Shown: positions 36,939 to 49,766 of the stretch, one piece after another
How positions within the stretch are numbered: the stretch's first letter is position 1
How the letters are laid out: every line of letters begins with the position of its first letter
From: Uranotaenia lowii
Lineage: Eukaryota; Arthropoda; Insecta; Diptera; Culicidae
Assembly: GCF_029784155.1 (NCBI RefSeq)
Contig: NC_073693.1
Location: forward strand, 139,117,988-139,181,987
Direction of reading: 5' to 3'
DNA length: 64,000 nucleotides
The notes under the pieces: model-generated
Databases searched by the model: none
What the model saw: only the letters and a program-made list of their open reading frames with translations
What the model was told of the DNA's origin: nothing
Translations under genes and position numbers: made by a program

Positions 36939-37444
36939 TTGCACCTATTTAGACTCCTGTGCAAATAATTTCCACGCAGAAATATTTTCGCACTGACGTA
37001 CACATAGACAACCTGTGTCAGTTTTTCAAATCAGCCGTTGCTCGCTTCTGATTTTCGAATCACATTTCCAAACGGCATAATCGTTATTGTTTTGGCGAAA
37101 ATTATTATGAAATGCGAACCAAGGAGTTTAATAACGAAAATTTATCGATCAACAAATGAAAAGAAACGAACAGAAAACAGATTGCATTCTGTACATTCGG
37201 GTACAAGAATGTAAGTGGAACAAATAAATCATGCATTTCGGGCGTTATTCGAATTACTGAAAAATTAGCCAAAAAAATTATGGATTCCCTGACAATTTTT
37301 ACTGACACACCAGTCGCAATTGTTTTTAATTCAATTTTATCCAAAGATGTAAAGATTATCGATATGTGTCATTGTCTATGTATAGGTCTGGGAGCAGATT
37401 GTACTGCGCGCGAATTATTTGCACGGGGGTCTAAATAGGTGCAA
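36939..37444. mobile_element. Foldback element of about 0.5 kb
   Basis: TTGCACCTATTTAGAC with GTGCAAATAAT at 36939-36976 is inverted as ATTATTTGCAC with GTCTAAATAGGTGCAA at 37415-37444. A second inverted pair, CACATAGACAA (about 37000) and TTGTCTATGTA (about 37372), lies inside. Target duplication was not identified. Confidence 0.65.
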
Positions 37445-37839
37445 TCTGCGCAGTTTGTTAAAGACGGCAACGGTGCGTATGAAAGTTGATTTTTTGGTAG
37501 AAATTATTTGAAGTAACTGAACTCTGATGTTGGTCCTTTTCAACTTTTAGCACATGATAGTTTATATAAAGAATGTGATGGTGTTAGTGAGTGCGGAATT
37601 GTTATCTGTCAAATCAGATTCTCTCAATAGTCTAAAAATTCATGCAATTGACAATACTTTTCGTTAGCAAAAACAAATTTTTACCGTTGAGTTAGCAAAA
37701 AAGCTAAATTTACTTGATTTTAGCAGTATGAAAGTTCATCTTGCTTGATTTTAATAGAATGAAGGACTTCTAGCCGCTTTGTGTACAGACAGCAGCCGCC
37801 GCGGGTAGGGAGAAGAAAAAAAAAACAAACAGACACGAT

Positions 37840-38211
37840 TGAGCGCGGTTCCGAAAGATCGCTGCTAGTGGTTCAAAAGGTGGCTTAGTCAACAACAAAA
37901 TACTGGCCAAATCGACACCGGAAGCGACAGAGGTAAGAGTCAATCATAAACTGTACAGATTTTCCGTATTTTTAATTGCAAAATTGTTCGTTTGTTTTCT
38001 TTTCAACCAGGTTAAATCTGCAACAAGAAACCCGCAACAGTCCGGAAATGAAGAGGGACCACGACTGAAAATTCAACGAGCACACACCCGGTGCATTTGC
38101 TTGGCACTTCGCTTGCCGGAAAGTGCGTTCCCAGGATCGGAACTTCTATTTTACAAAATGTGTAAAATTAAAAAAATTGTGAAAAATAAATCAAAATTGA
38201 ATGAAAGTTGA
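37840..38211 (+). other. Candidate two-exon transcript inside the intron
   Basis: A possible donor GAG|GTAAGA at 37932/37933 and acceptor TTCAACCAG at about 38010 bound a 77-bp AT-rich intron with a polypyrimidine tract. Joining the sides keeps one frame open in phase 0 from just after a stop near 37839 to a stop at 38209, about 95-100 codons. The joined product would contain GLVNNKILAKSTPEATE and VKSATRNPQQSGNEEG. No domain is recognised. GC content rises over these segments. It could be a small nested gene, a processed copy or chance. Confidence 0.25.
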
Positions 38212-38215
38212 GTAT

Positions 38216-39770
38216 TCTATTATATAATCAAACATTCCCCCTGATTCTCCAGATTAAAAAACAATAAATTTTGAAATTTCAGATCCGGGCGATCTTTTCG
38301 TCCGGTTTTTGCTAAAAATTTGAGTAAAAAATGCGGCGGCTAACTATTTTCTCGTTTGCTAAAATTTTAGTTAATTTTTTTTGCTAAATTGATTGCTATG
38401 TTTCTAGCTGGTCAAATTTGAGCAAAATTTTGCTAATGTCCGGCCTCGAAAGATTTGTGTGTATGTATTGAATCCTAAATTAAAGGAATCATACAAAACA
38501 TATTCAAAGATCCTAATCACATTCAGAAATTTTCAAGTTTTATAACCAATCAGGTTTACTTTAGGTAAACAGTAGAAATTCGATTGTATCGTGCTTCACG
38601 TTTGCAAAACTATTAAAATTTTGACAAAACAATGTCAACTTTGTACGTGCCATTTTAGGACTCGAAAACATAATTTTTGAAATTCCACAAACGGCATAAC
38701 TGCCTCCGTTTAAGACGACAGCAAGAAACAAAACCGAACCAGGCAAAGTTGAACCAAGCCAAGCCAAGCTCCGTCAAACCAATCTCCGGATGGCGGCGTA
38801 GCGCTACAGGCAAATTTCGAAAACTATCGCAGTGTGTCGTATCTGCTTTCCGTTTGCCGAGAAAGATGCAGTAGCGAAAAACTTTTAAGTTTAAGCTAAA
38901 GCTCAAGTCGAGAGCAAACGGGAGGGAAACAAAAAAAAACATCAGAGCATGCAAAAACATTCGGCCCGGGCGAAAGTTTTCCGGGTATCTCGGAGCTAGG
39001 AGAAATTCCGATAGCTCTAGCTTAAGAGAATCGCTCTTGCCGCCGAATTCTGAAGTATCCCGTCGGGTCCCGTGGAAGCACGGCAACTTTCCACGCAAGA
39101 ATAACAGTTTCCATAACTTTTGGGGGGACAGTTTTCACGAAATTATGTTTCCAGCCAGAGGAGTTTTTCTTTTGGCATCGCAGCAGCAGCGAGAAGTTTT
39201 CCGAAATTTGCCAATCTGCTGCTACTCTGAAGACGGACGAGAAAGTGGCTCCGAAGCTATTGGCAGCTCCTCGAATTTGGCCATGTAGTTTCTTTGATCT
39301 CACGCTGCTGCTGGTGAGGTAATTTGAAAATTTTAAAATCGTTGACAACGTTCTTACTTGTAGTTCGGTACGTTAATTTATTAAAAAGTGTAATGGAATT
39401 AGAAAAATGGACCTGTACCTTAAATAAAAAAAATTGAAACTTGCATACTTTGAGGAGAAATTAGGTTTAATGAGAAAATTTGACTCTTTTGATGTTCTAA
39501 TTTAAGCAGAAGTTACGATTTGATAAAATAGTTTTGTTAACTTAACTGATTACTTGATTACTAAATATCCTCGTTTTTTTCTCTTATTTTCCCCATGCCT
39601 TGGAATACAACAAAAAACCGTTAAATCAACTTTCCCGCCATGCCGCCCACTACATGGTCCACTTTTGTGGTAATATTCCGACGCCGAACCAATCCAAACC
39701 AACGAGCCGCAAAATTGAACGGACATGCCACGTTCTGACCACTCACAATCCACCTTCCAACTCTCTTCAG
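38216..39770. other. End of the large intron
   Basis: No transposon ends were identified. Words such as TTTGCTAAAATTTT recur at 37670-37730 and 38310-38440. The intron ends with a C/T-rich tract and ACTCTCTTCAG at 39770. Confidence 0.5.
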
Positions 39771-39940
39771 ACCAAATGGCGAGTGAATGGGCGCACCGTG
39801 GTCCAGACGGACAGGTACCGGGTCTCCCCGGCCGGCAGTCTGTTCATCACCAATCTAACCGAGACCGATCACGGCCGGTACGAGTGCTCCCTGCAGAATA
39901 AATACGGCCGGGCGACGGCCAGCGGATTAGTTACGGTCAA
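39771..39940 (+). CDS. Pxn: Internal exon completing the Ig domain (peroxidasin-like)
   Basis: The acceptor is CTCTCTTCAG at 39770 and the donor CAA|GTGAGT at 39940/39941. It enters in phase 0, matching the phase-0 donor at 8089, and leaves in phase 2. The encoded segment starts TKWRVNGRTV, giving the core Trp of the Ig fold. It continues YRVSPAGSLFITNLTETDHG and RYECSLQNKYG with the second core Cys, then a G strand ASGLVTV. With the earlier exon the first-Cys-to-Trp and Trp-to-second-Cys spacing fits one complete I-set domain of about 90 residues. The Asn in NLTE is a possible N-glycosylation site (N-L-T). The SPAGSLFI...GRYEC pattern is what I associate with the last Ig repeat of insect peroxidasins. 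This is family recognition, not proof. Confidence 0.85.
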
Positions 39941-40195
39941 GTGAGTATTGATTATCTTTTTTACTACCTACCTATAGCTAATTACTATTTTCATAATTAT
40001 GAAGTAGACCAATCTCCCTCACTCAGTAGATCAGTTGTTCACTCGGCTATGGAATATTTAGCCAAACAAATTTTGTGTTTACAATAAGAAGAATAAGAGC
40101 TCAGTTCCTTCATCAGCTTCAAAGTAAGAATTGGAAATTAACTTTCCATGTAACAGATAATTTATTTAACTTCAATTCTATGTAGACGTGAGACG
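39941..40195. other. Start of the next intron
   Basis: About 255 bp of ordinary AT-rich sequence lie between the donor site and the first 13-bp satellite unit. This intron runs past the window end, so it is at least 24 kb long. Confidence 0.7.
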
Positions 40196-43100
40196 GCTAC
40201 TCAATCTCGCTACTCAAACTCGTTACTCAAATTCGCTACTCAAATTCGCTACTCAAATTCGCTACTCAAATTCGCTACTCAAATTCGCTACTCAAATCCG
40301 CTACTCAAATTCGCTACTCAAACTCGCTACTAAAACTCGCTACTCAAACTCGCTACTCAAACTCGCTACTCAAATTCGCTACTCAAATTCGTTACTCAAA
40401 TTCGCTACTCAAATTCGCTACTCAAATTCGCTACTCAAACTCGCTACTCAAACTCGCTACTCAAACTCGCTACTCAAACTCGCTACTCAAATTCGCTACT
40501 CAAATTCGCTACTCAAATTCGCTACTCAAACTCGCTACTCAAACTCGCTACTCAAATTCACTACTCAAACTCGCTACTCAAACTCGCTACTCAAATTCGC
40601 TACTCAAATTCGCTACTCAAATTCGCTACTCACACTCGCTACTCAAATTCGCTACTCAAACTCGCTACTCAAATTCGCTACTCAAATTCGCTACTCAAAC
40701 TCGCTACTCAAACTCGCTACTCAAATTCGCTACTCAAATTCGCTACTCAAATTCGCTACTCAAATTCGCTACTCAAACTCGCTACTCAAATTCGCTACTC
40801 AAATTCGCTACTCAAATTCGCTAATCAAATTCGCTACTCAAACTCGCTACTCAAACTCGCTACTCAAACTCGCTACTCAAACTCGCTTCTCAAATTCGCT
40901 ACTCAAATTCGCTACTCAAATTCGCTACTCAAACTCGCTACTCAAATTCGCTACTCAAATTCGCTACTCAAACTCGCTACTCAAATTCGCTACTCAAATT
41001 CGCTACTCAAATTCGCTACTCAAATTCGCTACTCAAATTCGCTACTCAAACTCGCTACTCAAATTCGCTACTCAAATTCGCTACTCAAATTCGCTACTCA
41101 AATTCGCTACTCAAATTCGCTACTCAAACTCGCTACTCAAACTCGCTACTCAAACTCGCTACTCAAACTCGCTACTCAAATTCGCTACTCAAATTCGCTA
41201 CTCAAATTCGCTACTCAAACTCGCAACTCAAATTCGCTACTCAAATTCGCTACTCAAATTCGCTACTCAAATTCGCTACTCAAATTCGCTACTCAAACTC
41301 GCTACTCAAACTCGCTACTCAAACTCGCTACTCAAACTCGCTACTCAAATTCACTTCTCAAATTCGCTACTCAAATTCGCTACTCAAATTCGCTACTCAA
41401 ATTCGCTACTCAAACTCGCTACTCAAACTCGCTACTCAAATTCGCTACTCAAATTCGCTACTCAAATTCGCTACTCAAACTTGCTACTCAAACTCGCTAC
41501 TCAAACTCGCTACTCAAACTCGCTACTCAAACTCGCTACTCAAATTCGCTACTCAAATTCGCTACTCAAATTCGCTACTCAAATTCGCTACTCAAATTCG
41601 CTACTCAAATTCGCTACTCAAATTCGCTACTCAAATTCGCTACTCAAATTCGCTTTTCAAATTCGCTACTCAAACTCGCTACTCAAACTCGCTTCTCAAA
41701 TTCGCTACTCAAACTCGCTACTCAAATTCGCTACTCAAATTCGCTACTCAAATTCGCTACTCAAACTCGCTACTCAAATTCGCTACTCAAACTCGCTACT
41801 CAAATTCGCTACTCAAATTCGCTACTCAAATTCGCTACTCAAATTCGCTACTCAAACTCGCTACTCAAACTCGCTACTCAAACTCGCTACTCAAATTCAC
41901 TACTCAAATTCGCTACTCAAATTCGCTACTCAAATTCGCTACTCAAATTCGCTACTCAAACTCGCTACTCAAACTCGCTACTCAAATTCGCTACTCAAAT
42001 TCGCTACTCAAATTCGCTACTCAAACTTGCTACTCAAACTCGCTACTCAAACTCGCTACTCAAACTCGCTACTCAAACTCGCTACTCAAATTCGCTACTC
42101 AAATTCGCTACTCAAATTCGCTACTCAAATTCGCTACTCAAATTCGCTACTCAAATTCGCTACTCAAACTCGCTACTCAAATTCGCTTTTCAAATTCTCT
42201 ACTCAAACTCGCTACTCAAACTCGCTTCTCAAATTCGCTACTCAAACTCGCTACTCAAATTCGCTACTCAAACTCGCTACTAAAATTCGCTACTCAAATT
42301 CGCTACTCAAACTCGCTACTCAAACTCGCTACTCAAACTCGCTACTCAAACTCGCTACTCAAATTCGCTACTCAAACTCGCTACTCAAATTCGCTACTCA
42401 AACTCGCTACTCAAATTCGCTACTCAAATTCGCTACTCAAACTCGCTACTCAAATTTGATACTCAAATTCGCTACTCAACCTCGCTACTCAAACTCGCTA
42501 CTCAAATTCGCTACTCAAATTCGCTACTCAAATTCGCTACTCAAATTCGCTACTCAAATTCGCTACTCAAACTCGCTACTCAAATTCGCTACTCAAATTC
42601 GCTACTCAAATTCGCTACTCAAATTCGCTACTCAAATTCGTTACTCAAATTCGCTACTCAAACTCGCTACTCAAATTCGCTACTCAAACTCGCTACTCAA
42701 ACTCGCTACTCAAACTCGCTACTCAAATTCGCTACTCAAATTCGCTACTCAAATTCGCTACTCAAACTCGCTACTCAAACTCGCTACTCAAATTCACTAC
42801 TCAAACTCGCTACTCAAATTCGCTACTCAAATTCGCTACTCAAATTCGCTACTCAAATTCGCTACTCACACTCGCTACTCAAATTCGCTACTCAAACTCG
42901 CTACTCAAATTCGCTACTCAAATTCGCTACTCAAACTCGCTACTCAAACTCGCTACTCAAACTCGCTACTCAAACTCGCTACTCAAACTCGCTACTCAAA
43001 TTCGCTACTCAAATTCGCTACTCAAATTCGCTACTCAAATTCGCTACTCAAATTCGCTACTCAAATTCGCTACTCAAACTCGCTACTCAAATTCGCTACT

Positions 43101-46100
43101 CAAATTCGCTACTCAAATTCGCTACTCAAATTCGCTACTCAAATTCGCTACTCAAACTCGCTACTCAAATTCGCTACTCAAATTCGCTACTCAAATTCGC
43201 TACTCAAATTCGCTACTCAAACTCGCTACTCAAACTCGCTACTCAAACTCGCTACTCAAACTCGCTACTCAAATTCGCTACTCAAATTCGCTACTCAAAT
43301 TCGCTACTCAAACTCGCAACTCAAATTCGCTACTCAAATTCGCTACTCAAATTCGCTACTCAAATTCGCTACTCAAATTCGCTACTCAAACTCGCTACTC
43401 AAACTCGCTACTCAAACTCGCTACTCAAACTCGCTACTCAAATTCACTACTCAAATTCGCTACTCAAATTCGCTACTCAAATTCGCTACTCAAATTCGCT
43501 ACTCAAATTCGCTACTCAAACTCGCTACTCAAATTCGCTACTCAAATTCGCTACTCAAATTCGCTACTCAAATTCGCTACTCAAATTCGCTACTCAAACT
43601 CGCTACTCAAACTCGCTACTCAAACTCGCTACTCAAACTCGCTACTCAAATTCACTACTCAAATTCGCTACTCAAATTCGCTACTCAAATTCGCTACTCA
43701 AATTCGCTACTCAAACTCGCTACTCAAACTCGCTACTCAAATTCGCTACTCAAATTCGCTACTCAAATTCGCTACTCAAACTTGCTACTCAAACTCGCTA
43801 CTCAAACTCGCTACTCAAACTCGCTACTCAAACTCGCTACTCAAATTCGCTACTCAAATTCGCTACTCAAATTCGCTACTCAACCTCGCTACTCAAACTC
43901 GCTACTCAAATTCGCTACTCAAATTCGCTACTCAAATTCGCTACTCAAATTCGCTACTCAAATTCGCTACTCAAATTCGCTACTCAAACTCGCTACTCAA
44001 ATTCGCTACTCAAATTCGCTACTCAAATTTGCTACTCAAATTCGCTACTCAAACTCGCTACTCAAATTCGCTACTCAAACTCGCTACTCAAACTCGCTAC
44101 TCAAATTCGCTACTCAAATTCGCTACTCAAATTCGCTACTCAAATTCGCTACTCAAACTCGCTACTCAAATTCGCTACTCAAATTCGCTACTCAAATTCG
44201 CTACTCAACCTCGCTACTCAAACTCGCTACTCAAATTCGCTACTCAAATTCGCTACTCAAATTCGCTACTCAAATTCGCTACTCAAATTCGCTACTCAAA
44301 TTCGCTACTCAAACTCGCTACTCAAATTCGCTACTCAAATTCGCTACTCAAATTTGCTACTCAAATTCGCTACTCAAACTCGCTACTCAAATTCGCTACT
44401 CAAACTCGCTACTCAAACTCGCTACTCAAATTCGCTACTCAAATTCGCTACTCAAATTCGCTACTCAAATTCGCTACTCAAACTCGCTACTCAAATTCGC
44501 TACTCAAATTCGCTACTCAAATTCGCTACTCAAATTCGCTACTCAAATTCGCTACTCAAACTCGCTACTCAAATTCGCTACTCAAACTCGCTACTCAAAT
44601 TCGCTACTCAAATTTGCTACTTAAACTCGCTACTCAAACTCGCTACTCAAATTCGCTACTCAAACTTGCTACTCAAATTCGCTACTCAAACTCGCTACTC
44701 AAATTCGCTACTCAAATTCGCTACTCAAACTCGCTACTCAAACTCGCTACTCAAGTTCGCTACTCAAACTTGCTACTCAAATTCGCTACTCAAACTCGCT
44801 ACTCAAATTCGCTACTCAAATTCGCTACTCAAACTCGCTACTCAAATTCGCTACTCAAACTCGCTACTCAAATTCGCTACTCAAATTCGCTATTCAAACT
44901 CGCTACTCAAATTGGCTACTCAAATTCGCTACTCAAACTCGCTACTCAAATTCGCTACTCAAACTCGCTACTCAAATTCGCTACTCAAATTCGCTACTCA
45001 AACTCGCTACTCAAACTTGCTACTCAAATTCGCTACTCAAATTCGCTACTCAAATTTGCTACTCAAATTCGCTACTCAAATTCGCTACTCAAACTCGCTA
45101 CTCAAATTCGCTACTCAAATTCGCTACTCAAATTCGCTACTCAAATTCGCTACTCAAATTCGCTACTCAAACTCGCTACTCAAATTCGCTTTTCAAATTC
45201 GCTACTCAAATTCGCTACTCAAACTCGCTACTCAAATTTGCTACTCAAACTCGCTACTCAAATTCGCTACTCAAACTCGCTACTCAAATTCGCTACTCAA
45301 ACTCGCTACTAAAACTCGCTACTCAAATTCGCTACTCAAATTCGCTACTCAAATTCGCTACTCAAACTCGCTACTCAAATTCGCTACTCAAATTCGCTAC
45401 TCAAACTCGCTACTCAAATTCGCTACTCAAACTCGCTACTCAAATTCGCTACTCAAATTCGCTACTCAAATTCGCTACTCAAACTCGCTACTCAAATTCG
45501 CTACTCAAACTCGCTACTCAAATTCGCTACTCAAACTCGCTACTCAAATTCGCTACTCAAATTCGCTACTCAAATTCGCTACTCAAATTCGCTACTCAAA
45601 CTCGCTACTCAAATTCGCTACTCAAATTCGCTACTCAAACTCGCTACTCAAATTCGCTACTCAAACTCGCTACTCAAATTCGCTACTCAAACTCGCTACT
45701 CAAATTCGCTACTCAAATTTGCTACTTAAACTCGCTACTCAAACTCGCTACTCAAATTCGCTACTCAAACTCGCTACTCAAATTCGCTACTCAAACTCGC
45801 TACTCAAATTCGCTACTCAAATTCGCTACTCAAACTCGCTACTCAAACTCGCTACTCAAGTTCGCTACTCAAACTTGCTACTCAAATTCGCTACTCAAAC
45901 TCGCTACTCAAATTCGCTACTCAAATTCGCTACTCAAACTCGCTACTCAAATTCGCTACTCAAACTCGCTACTCAAATTCGCTACTCAAATTCGCTATTC
46001 AAACTCGCTACTCAAATTGGCTACTCAAATTCGCTACTCAAACTCGCTACTCAAATTCGCTACTCAAACTCGCTACTCAAATTCGCTACTCAAATTCGCT

Positions 46101-49100
46101 ACTCAAACTCGCTACTCAAACTTGCTACTCAAATTCGCTACTCAAATTCGCTACTCAAATTTGCTACTCAAATTCGCTACTCAAATTCGCTACTCAAACT
46201 CGCTACTCAAATTCGCTACTCAAATTCGCTACTCAAATTCGCTACTCAAATTCGCTACTCAAATTCGCTACTCAAACTCGCTACTCAAATTCGCTTTTCA
46301 AATTCGCTACTCAAATTCGCTACTCAAACTCGCTACTCAAATTTGCTACTCAAACTCGCTACTCAAATTCGCTACTCAAACTCGCTACTCAAATTCGCTA
46401 CTCAAACTCGCTACTAAAACTCGCTACTCAAATTCGCTACTCAAATTCGCTACTCAAATTCGCTACTCAAACTCGCTACTCAAATTCGCTACTCAAATTC
46501 GCTACTCAAACTCGCTACTCAAATTCGCTACTCAAACTCGCTACTCAAATTCGCTACTCAAATTCGCTACTCAAATTCGCTACTCAAACTCGCTACTCAA
46601 ATTCGCTACTCAAACTCGCTACTCAAATTCGCTACTCAAATTCGCTACTCAAATTCGCTACTCAAACTCGCTACTCAAATTCGCTACTCAAATTCGCTAC
46701 TCAAATTCGCTTCTCAAACTCGCTACTCAAATTCGCTACTCAAACTCGCTACGCAAATTCGCTACTCAAATTCGCTACTCAAATTCGCTACTCAAACTCG
46801 CTACTCAAATTCGCTACTCAAATTCGCTACTCAAACTCGCTACTCAAATTCGCTACTCAAACTCGCTACTCAAATTCGCTACTCAAACTCGCTACTCAAA
46901 TTTTCTACTCAAATTCGCTACTCAAACTCGCTACTCAAATTCGCTACTCAAATTCGCTACTCAAACTCGCTACTCAAACTCGCTACTCAAATTCGCTACT
47001 CAAATTCGCTACTCAAACTCGCTACTCAAATTCGCTACTCAAACTCGCTACTCAAATTCGCTACTCAAACTCGCTACTCAAATTCGCTACTCAAACTCGC
47101 TACTCAAATTCGCTACTCAAACTCGCTACTCAAATTCACTACTCAAATTCTTTACTCAAACTCGCTACTCAAATTCGCTACTCAAATTCGCTACTCAAAT
47201 TCGCTACTCAAATTCGCTACTCAAATTCGCTACTCAAATTCGCTACTCAAATTCGCTACTCAAACTCGCTACTCAAATTCGCTACTCAAATTCGCTACTC
47301 AAACTCGCTACTCAAATTCGCTACTCAAATTCGCTACTCAAACTCGCTACTCAAATTCGCTACTCAAATTTGCTACTCAAACTCGCTACTCAAATTCGCT
47401 ACTCAAATTCGCTACTCAAACTCGCTACTCAAATTCGCTACTCAAATTCGCTTTTCAAATTCGCTACTCAAATTCGCTACTCAAACTCGCTACTCAAATT
47501 CGCTACTCAAACTCGCTACTCAAATTCGCTACTCAAATTCGCTACTCAAACTCGCTACTCAAACTCGCTACTCAAACTCGCTACTCAAACTCGCTACTCA
47601 AATTCGCTACTCAAACTCGCTACTCAAATTCGCTACTCAAACTCGCTACTCAAATTCGCTACTCAAATTCGCTACTCAAACTCGCTACTCAAATTCGCTA
47701 CTCAAACTCGCTACTCAAATTCGCTACTCAAACTCGCTACTCAAATTCGCTACTCAAATTCGCTACTCAAATTCGCTACTCAAATTCGCTACTCAAATTC
47801 GCTACTCAAACTCGCTACTCAAATTCGCTTTTCAAATTCGCTACTCAAATTCGCTACTCAAACTCGCTACTCAAATTCGCTACTCAAACTCGCTACTCAA
47901 ATTCGCTACTCAAATTCGCTACTCAAACTCGCTACTCAAATTCGCTACTCAAACTCGCTACTCAAATTCGCTACTCAAACTCGCTACTCAAATTTTCTAC
48001 TCAAATTCGCTACTCAAACTCGCTACTCAAATTCGCTACTCAAATTCGCTACTCAAACTCGCTACTCAAACTCGCTACTCAAATTCGCTACTCAAATTCG
48101 CTACTCAAACTCGCTACTCAAATTCGCTACTCAAACTCGCTACTCAAATTCGCTACTCAAACTCGCTACTCAAATTCGCTACTCAAACTCGCTACTCAAA
48201 TTCGCTACTCAAACTCGCTACTCAAATTCACTACTCAAATTCTTTACTCAAACTCGCTACTCAAACTCGCTACTCAAATTCGCTACTCAAATTCGCTACT
48301 CAAATTCGCTACTCAAATTCGCTACTCAAACTCGCTACTCAAATTCGCTACTCAAATTCGCTACTCAAATTCGCTACTCAAATTCGCTACTCAAATTCGC
48401 TAATCAAACTCGCTACTCAAATTCGCTACTCAAATTTGCTACTCAAACTCGCTACTCAAATTCGCTACTCAAATTCGCTACTCAAACTCGCTACTCAAAT
48501 TCGCTACTCAAATTCGCTACTCAAATTCGCTACTCAAATTCGCTACTCAAACTCGCTACTCAAATCCGCTACTCAAACTCGCTACTCAAATTCGCTACTC
48601 AAATTCGCTACTCAAACTCGCTACTCAAATTCGCTACTCAAACTCGCTACTCAAACTCGCTACTCAAATTCGCTACTCAAACTCGCTACTCAAATTCGCT
48701 ACTCAAACTCGCTACTCAAATTCGCTACTCAAACTCGCTACTCAAATTCGCTACTCAAATTCGCTACTCAAATTCGCTACTCAAATTCGCTACTCAAACT
48801 CGCTACTCAAATTCGCTACTCAAATTCGCTACTCAAACTCGCTACTCAAACTCGCTACTCAAGTTCGCTACTCAAACTTGCTACTCAAATTCGCTACTCA
48901 AATTCGCTACTCAAACTCGCTACTCAAATTCGCTACTCAAATTCGCTACTCAAACTCGCTACTCAAATTCGCTACTCAAATTCGCTACTCAAATTCGCTA
49001 CTCAAATTCGCTACTCAAATTCGCTACTCAAATTCGCTACTCAAACTCGCTACTCAAACTCGCTACTCAAATTCGCTACTCAAATTCGCTACTCAAATTC

Positions 49101-49595
49101 GCTACTCCAATTCGCTACTCAAACTCGCTACTCAAATTCGCTTTTCAAATTCGCTACTCAAATTCGCTACTCAAATTCGCTACTCAAACTCGCTACTCAA
49201 ATTCGCAACTCAAATTCGCTACTCAAACTCGCTACTCAAACTCGCTACTCAAATTCGCTACTCAAATTCGCTACTCAAATTCGCTACTCCAATTCGCTAC
49301 TCAAACTCGCTACTCAAATTCGCTACTCAAACTCGCTACTCAAATTCGCTACTCAAATTCGCTACTCAAATTCGCTACTCAAATTCGCTACTCAAACTCG
49401 CTACTCAAATTCGCTACTCAAACTCGCTACTCAAATTCGCTACTCAAACTCGCTACTCAAATTCGCTACTCAAATTCGCTACTCAAATTCGCTACTCAAA
49501 CTCGCTACTCAAATTCGCTACTCAAACTCGCTACTCAAATTCGCTACTCAAACTCGCTACTCAAATTTTCTACTCAAATTCGCTACTCAAACTCG
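40196..49595. repeat. 13-bp satellite array, block 1 (about 720 units)
   Basis: Head-to-tail units TACTCAAATTCGC and TACTCAAACTCGC alternate irregularly. Rare variants mark positions: TACTCAACCTCGC, TACTCAAATTTGC, TACTCAAGTTCGC, TACTAAAACTCGC, TTTTCAAATTCGC. Marker variants reveal tandem duplications of long blocks: 325 bp (44026/44351), 1105 bp (44755/45860 and 44891/45996) and 1092 bp (46899/47991). All are multiples of 13. The unit has no stop in any + frame and 13 is coprime to 3, which makes 13-residue periodic open frames of up to 1478 codons that are not genes. Confidence 0.98.
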
Positions 49596-49766
49596 AATTC
49601 GAACCGTCGGCGCGATAAGTCGTGTATCGCTTCTATTAGCAGAGTTTTTTCTAGCGAAACCACGAGCACAGACGCCATCTTGTACCAGTCGCGAAGTTTT
49701 TAGTTTCTATTTTTTATTATTTGGTTTTGCTTGTTTGCACAAACCGAACCGGAGAAGATAGCTGCC

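Noticed and set aside
40196..49595. CRISPR array
   Set aside because: Units are contiguous without unique spacers and the DNA is eukaryotic.
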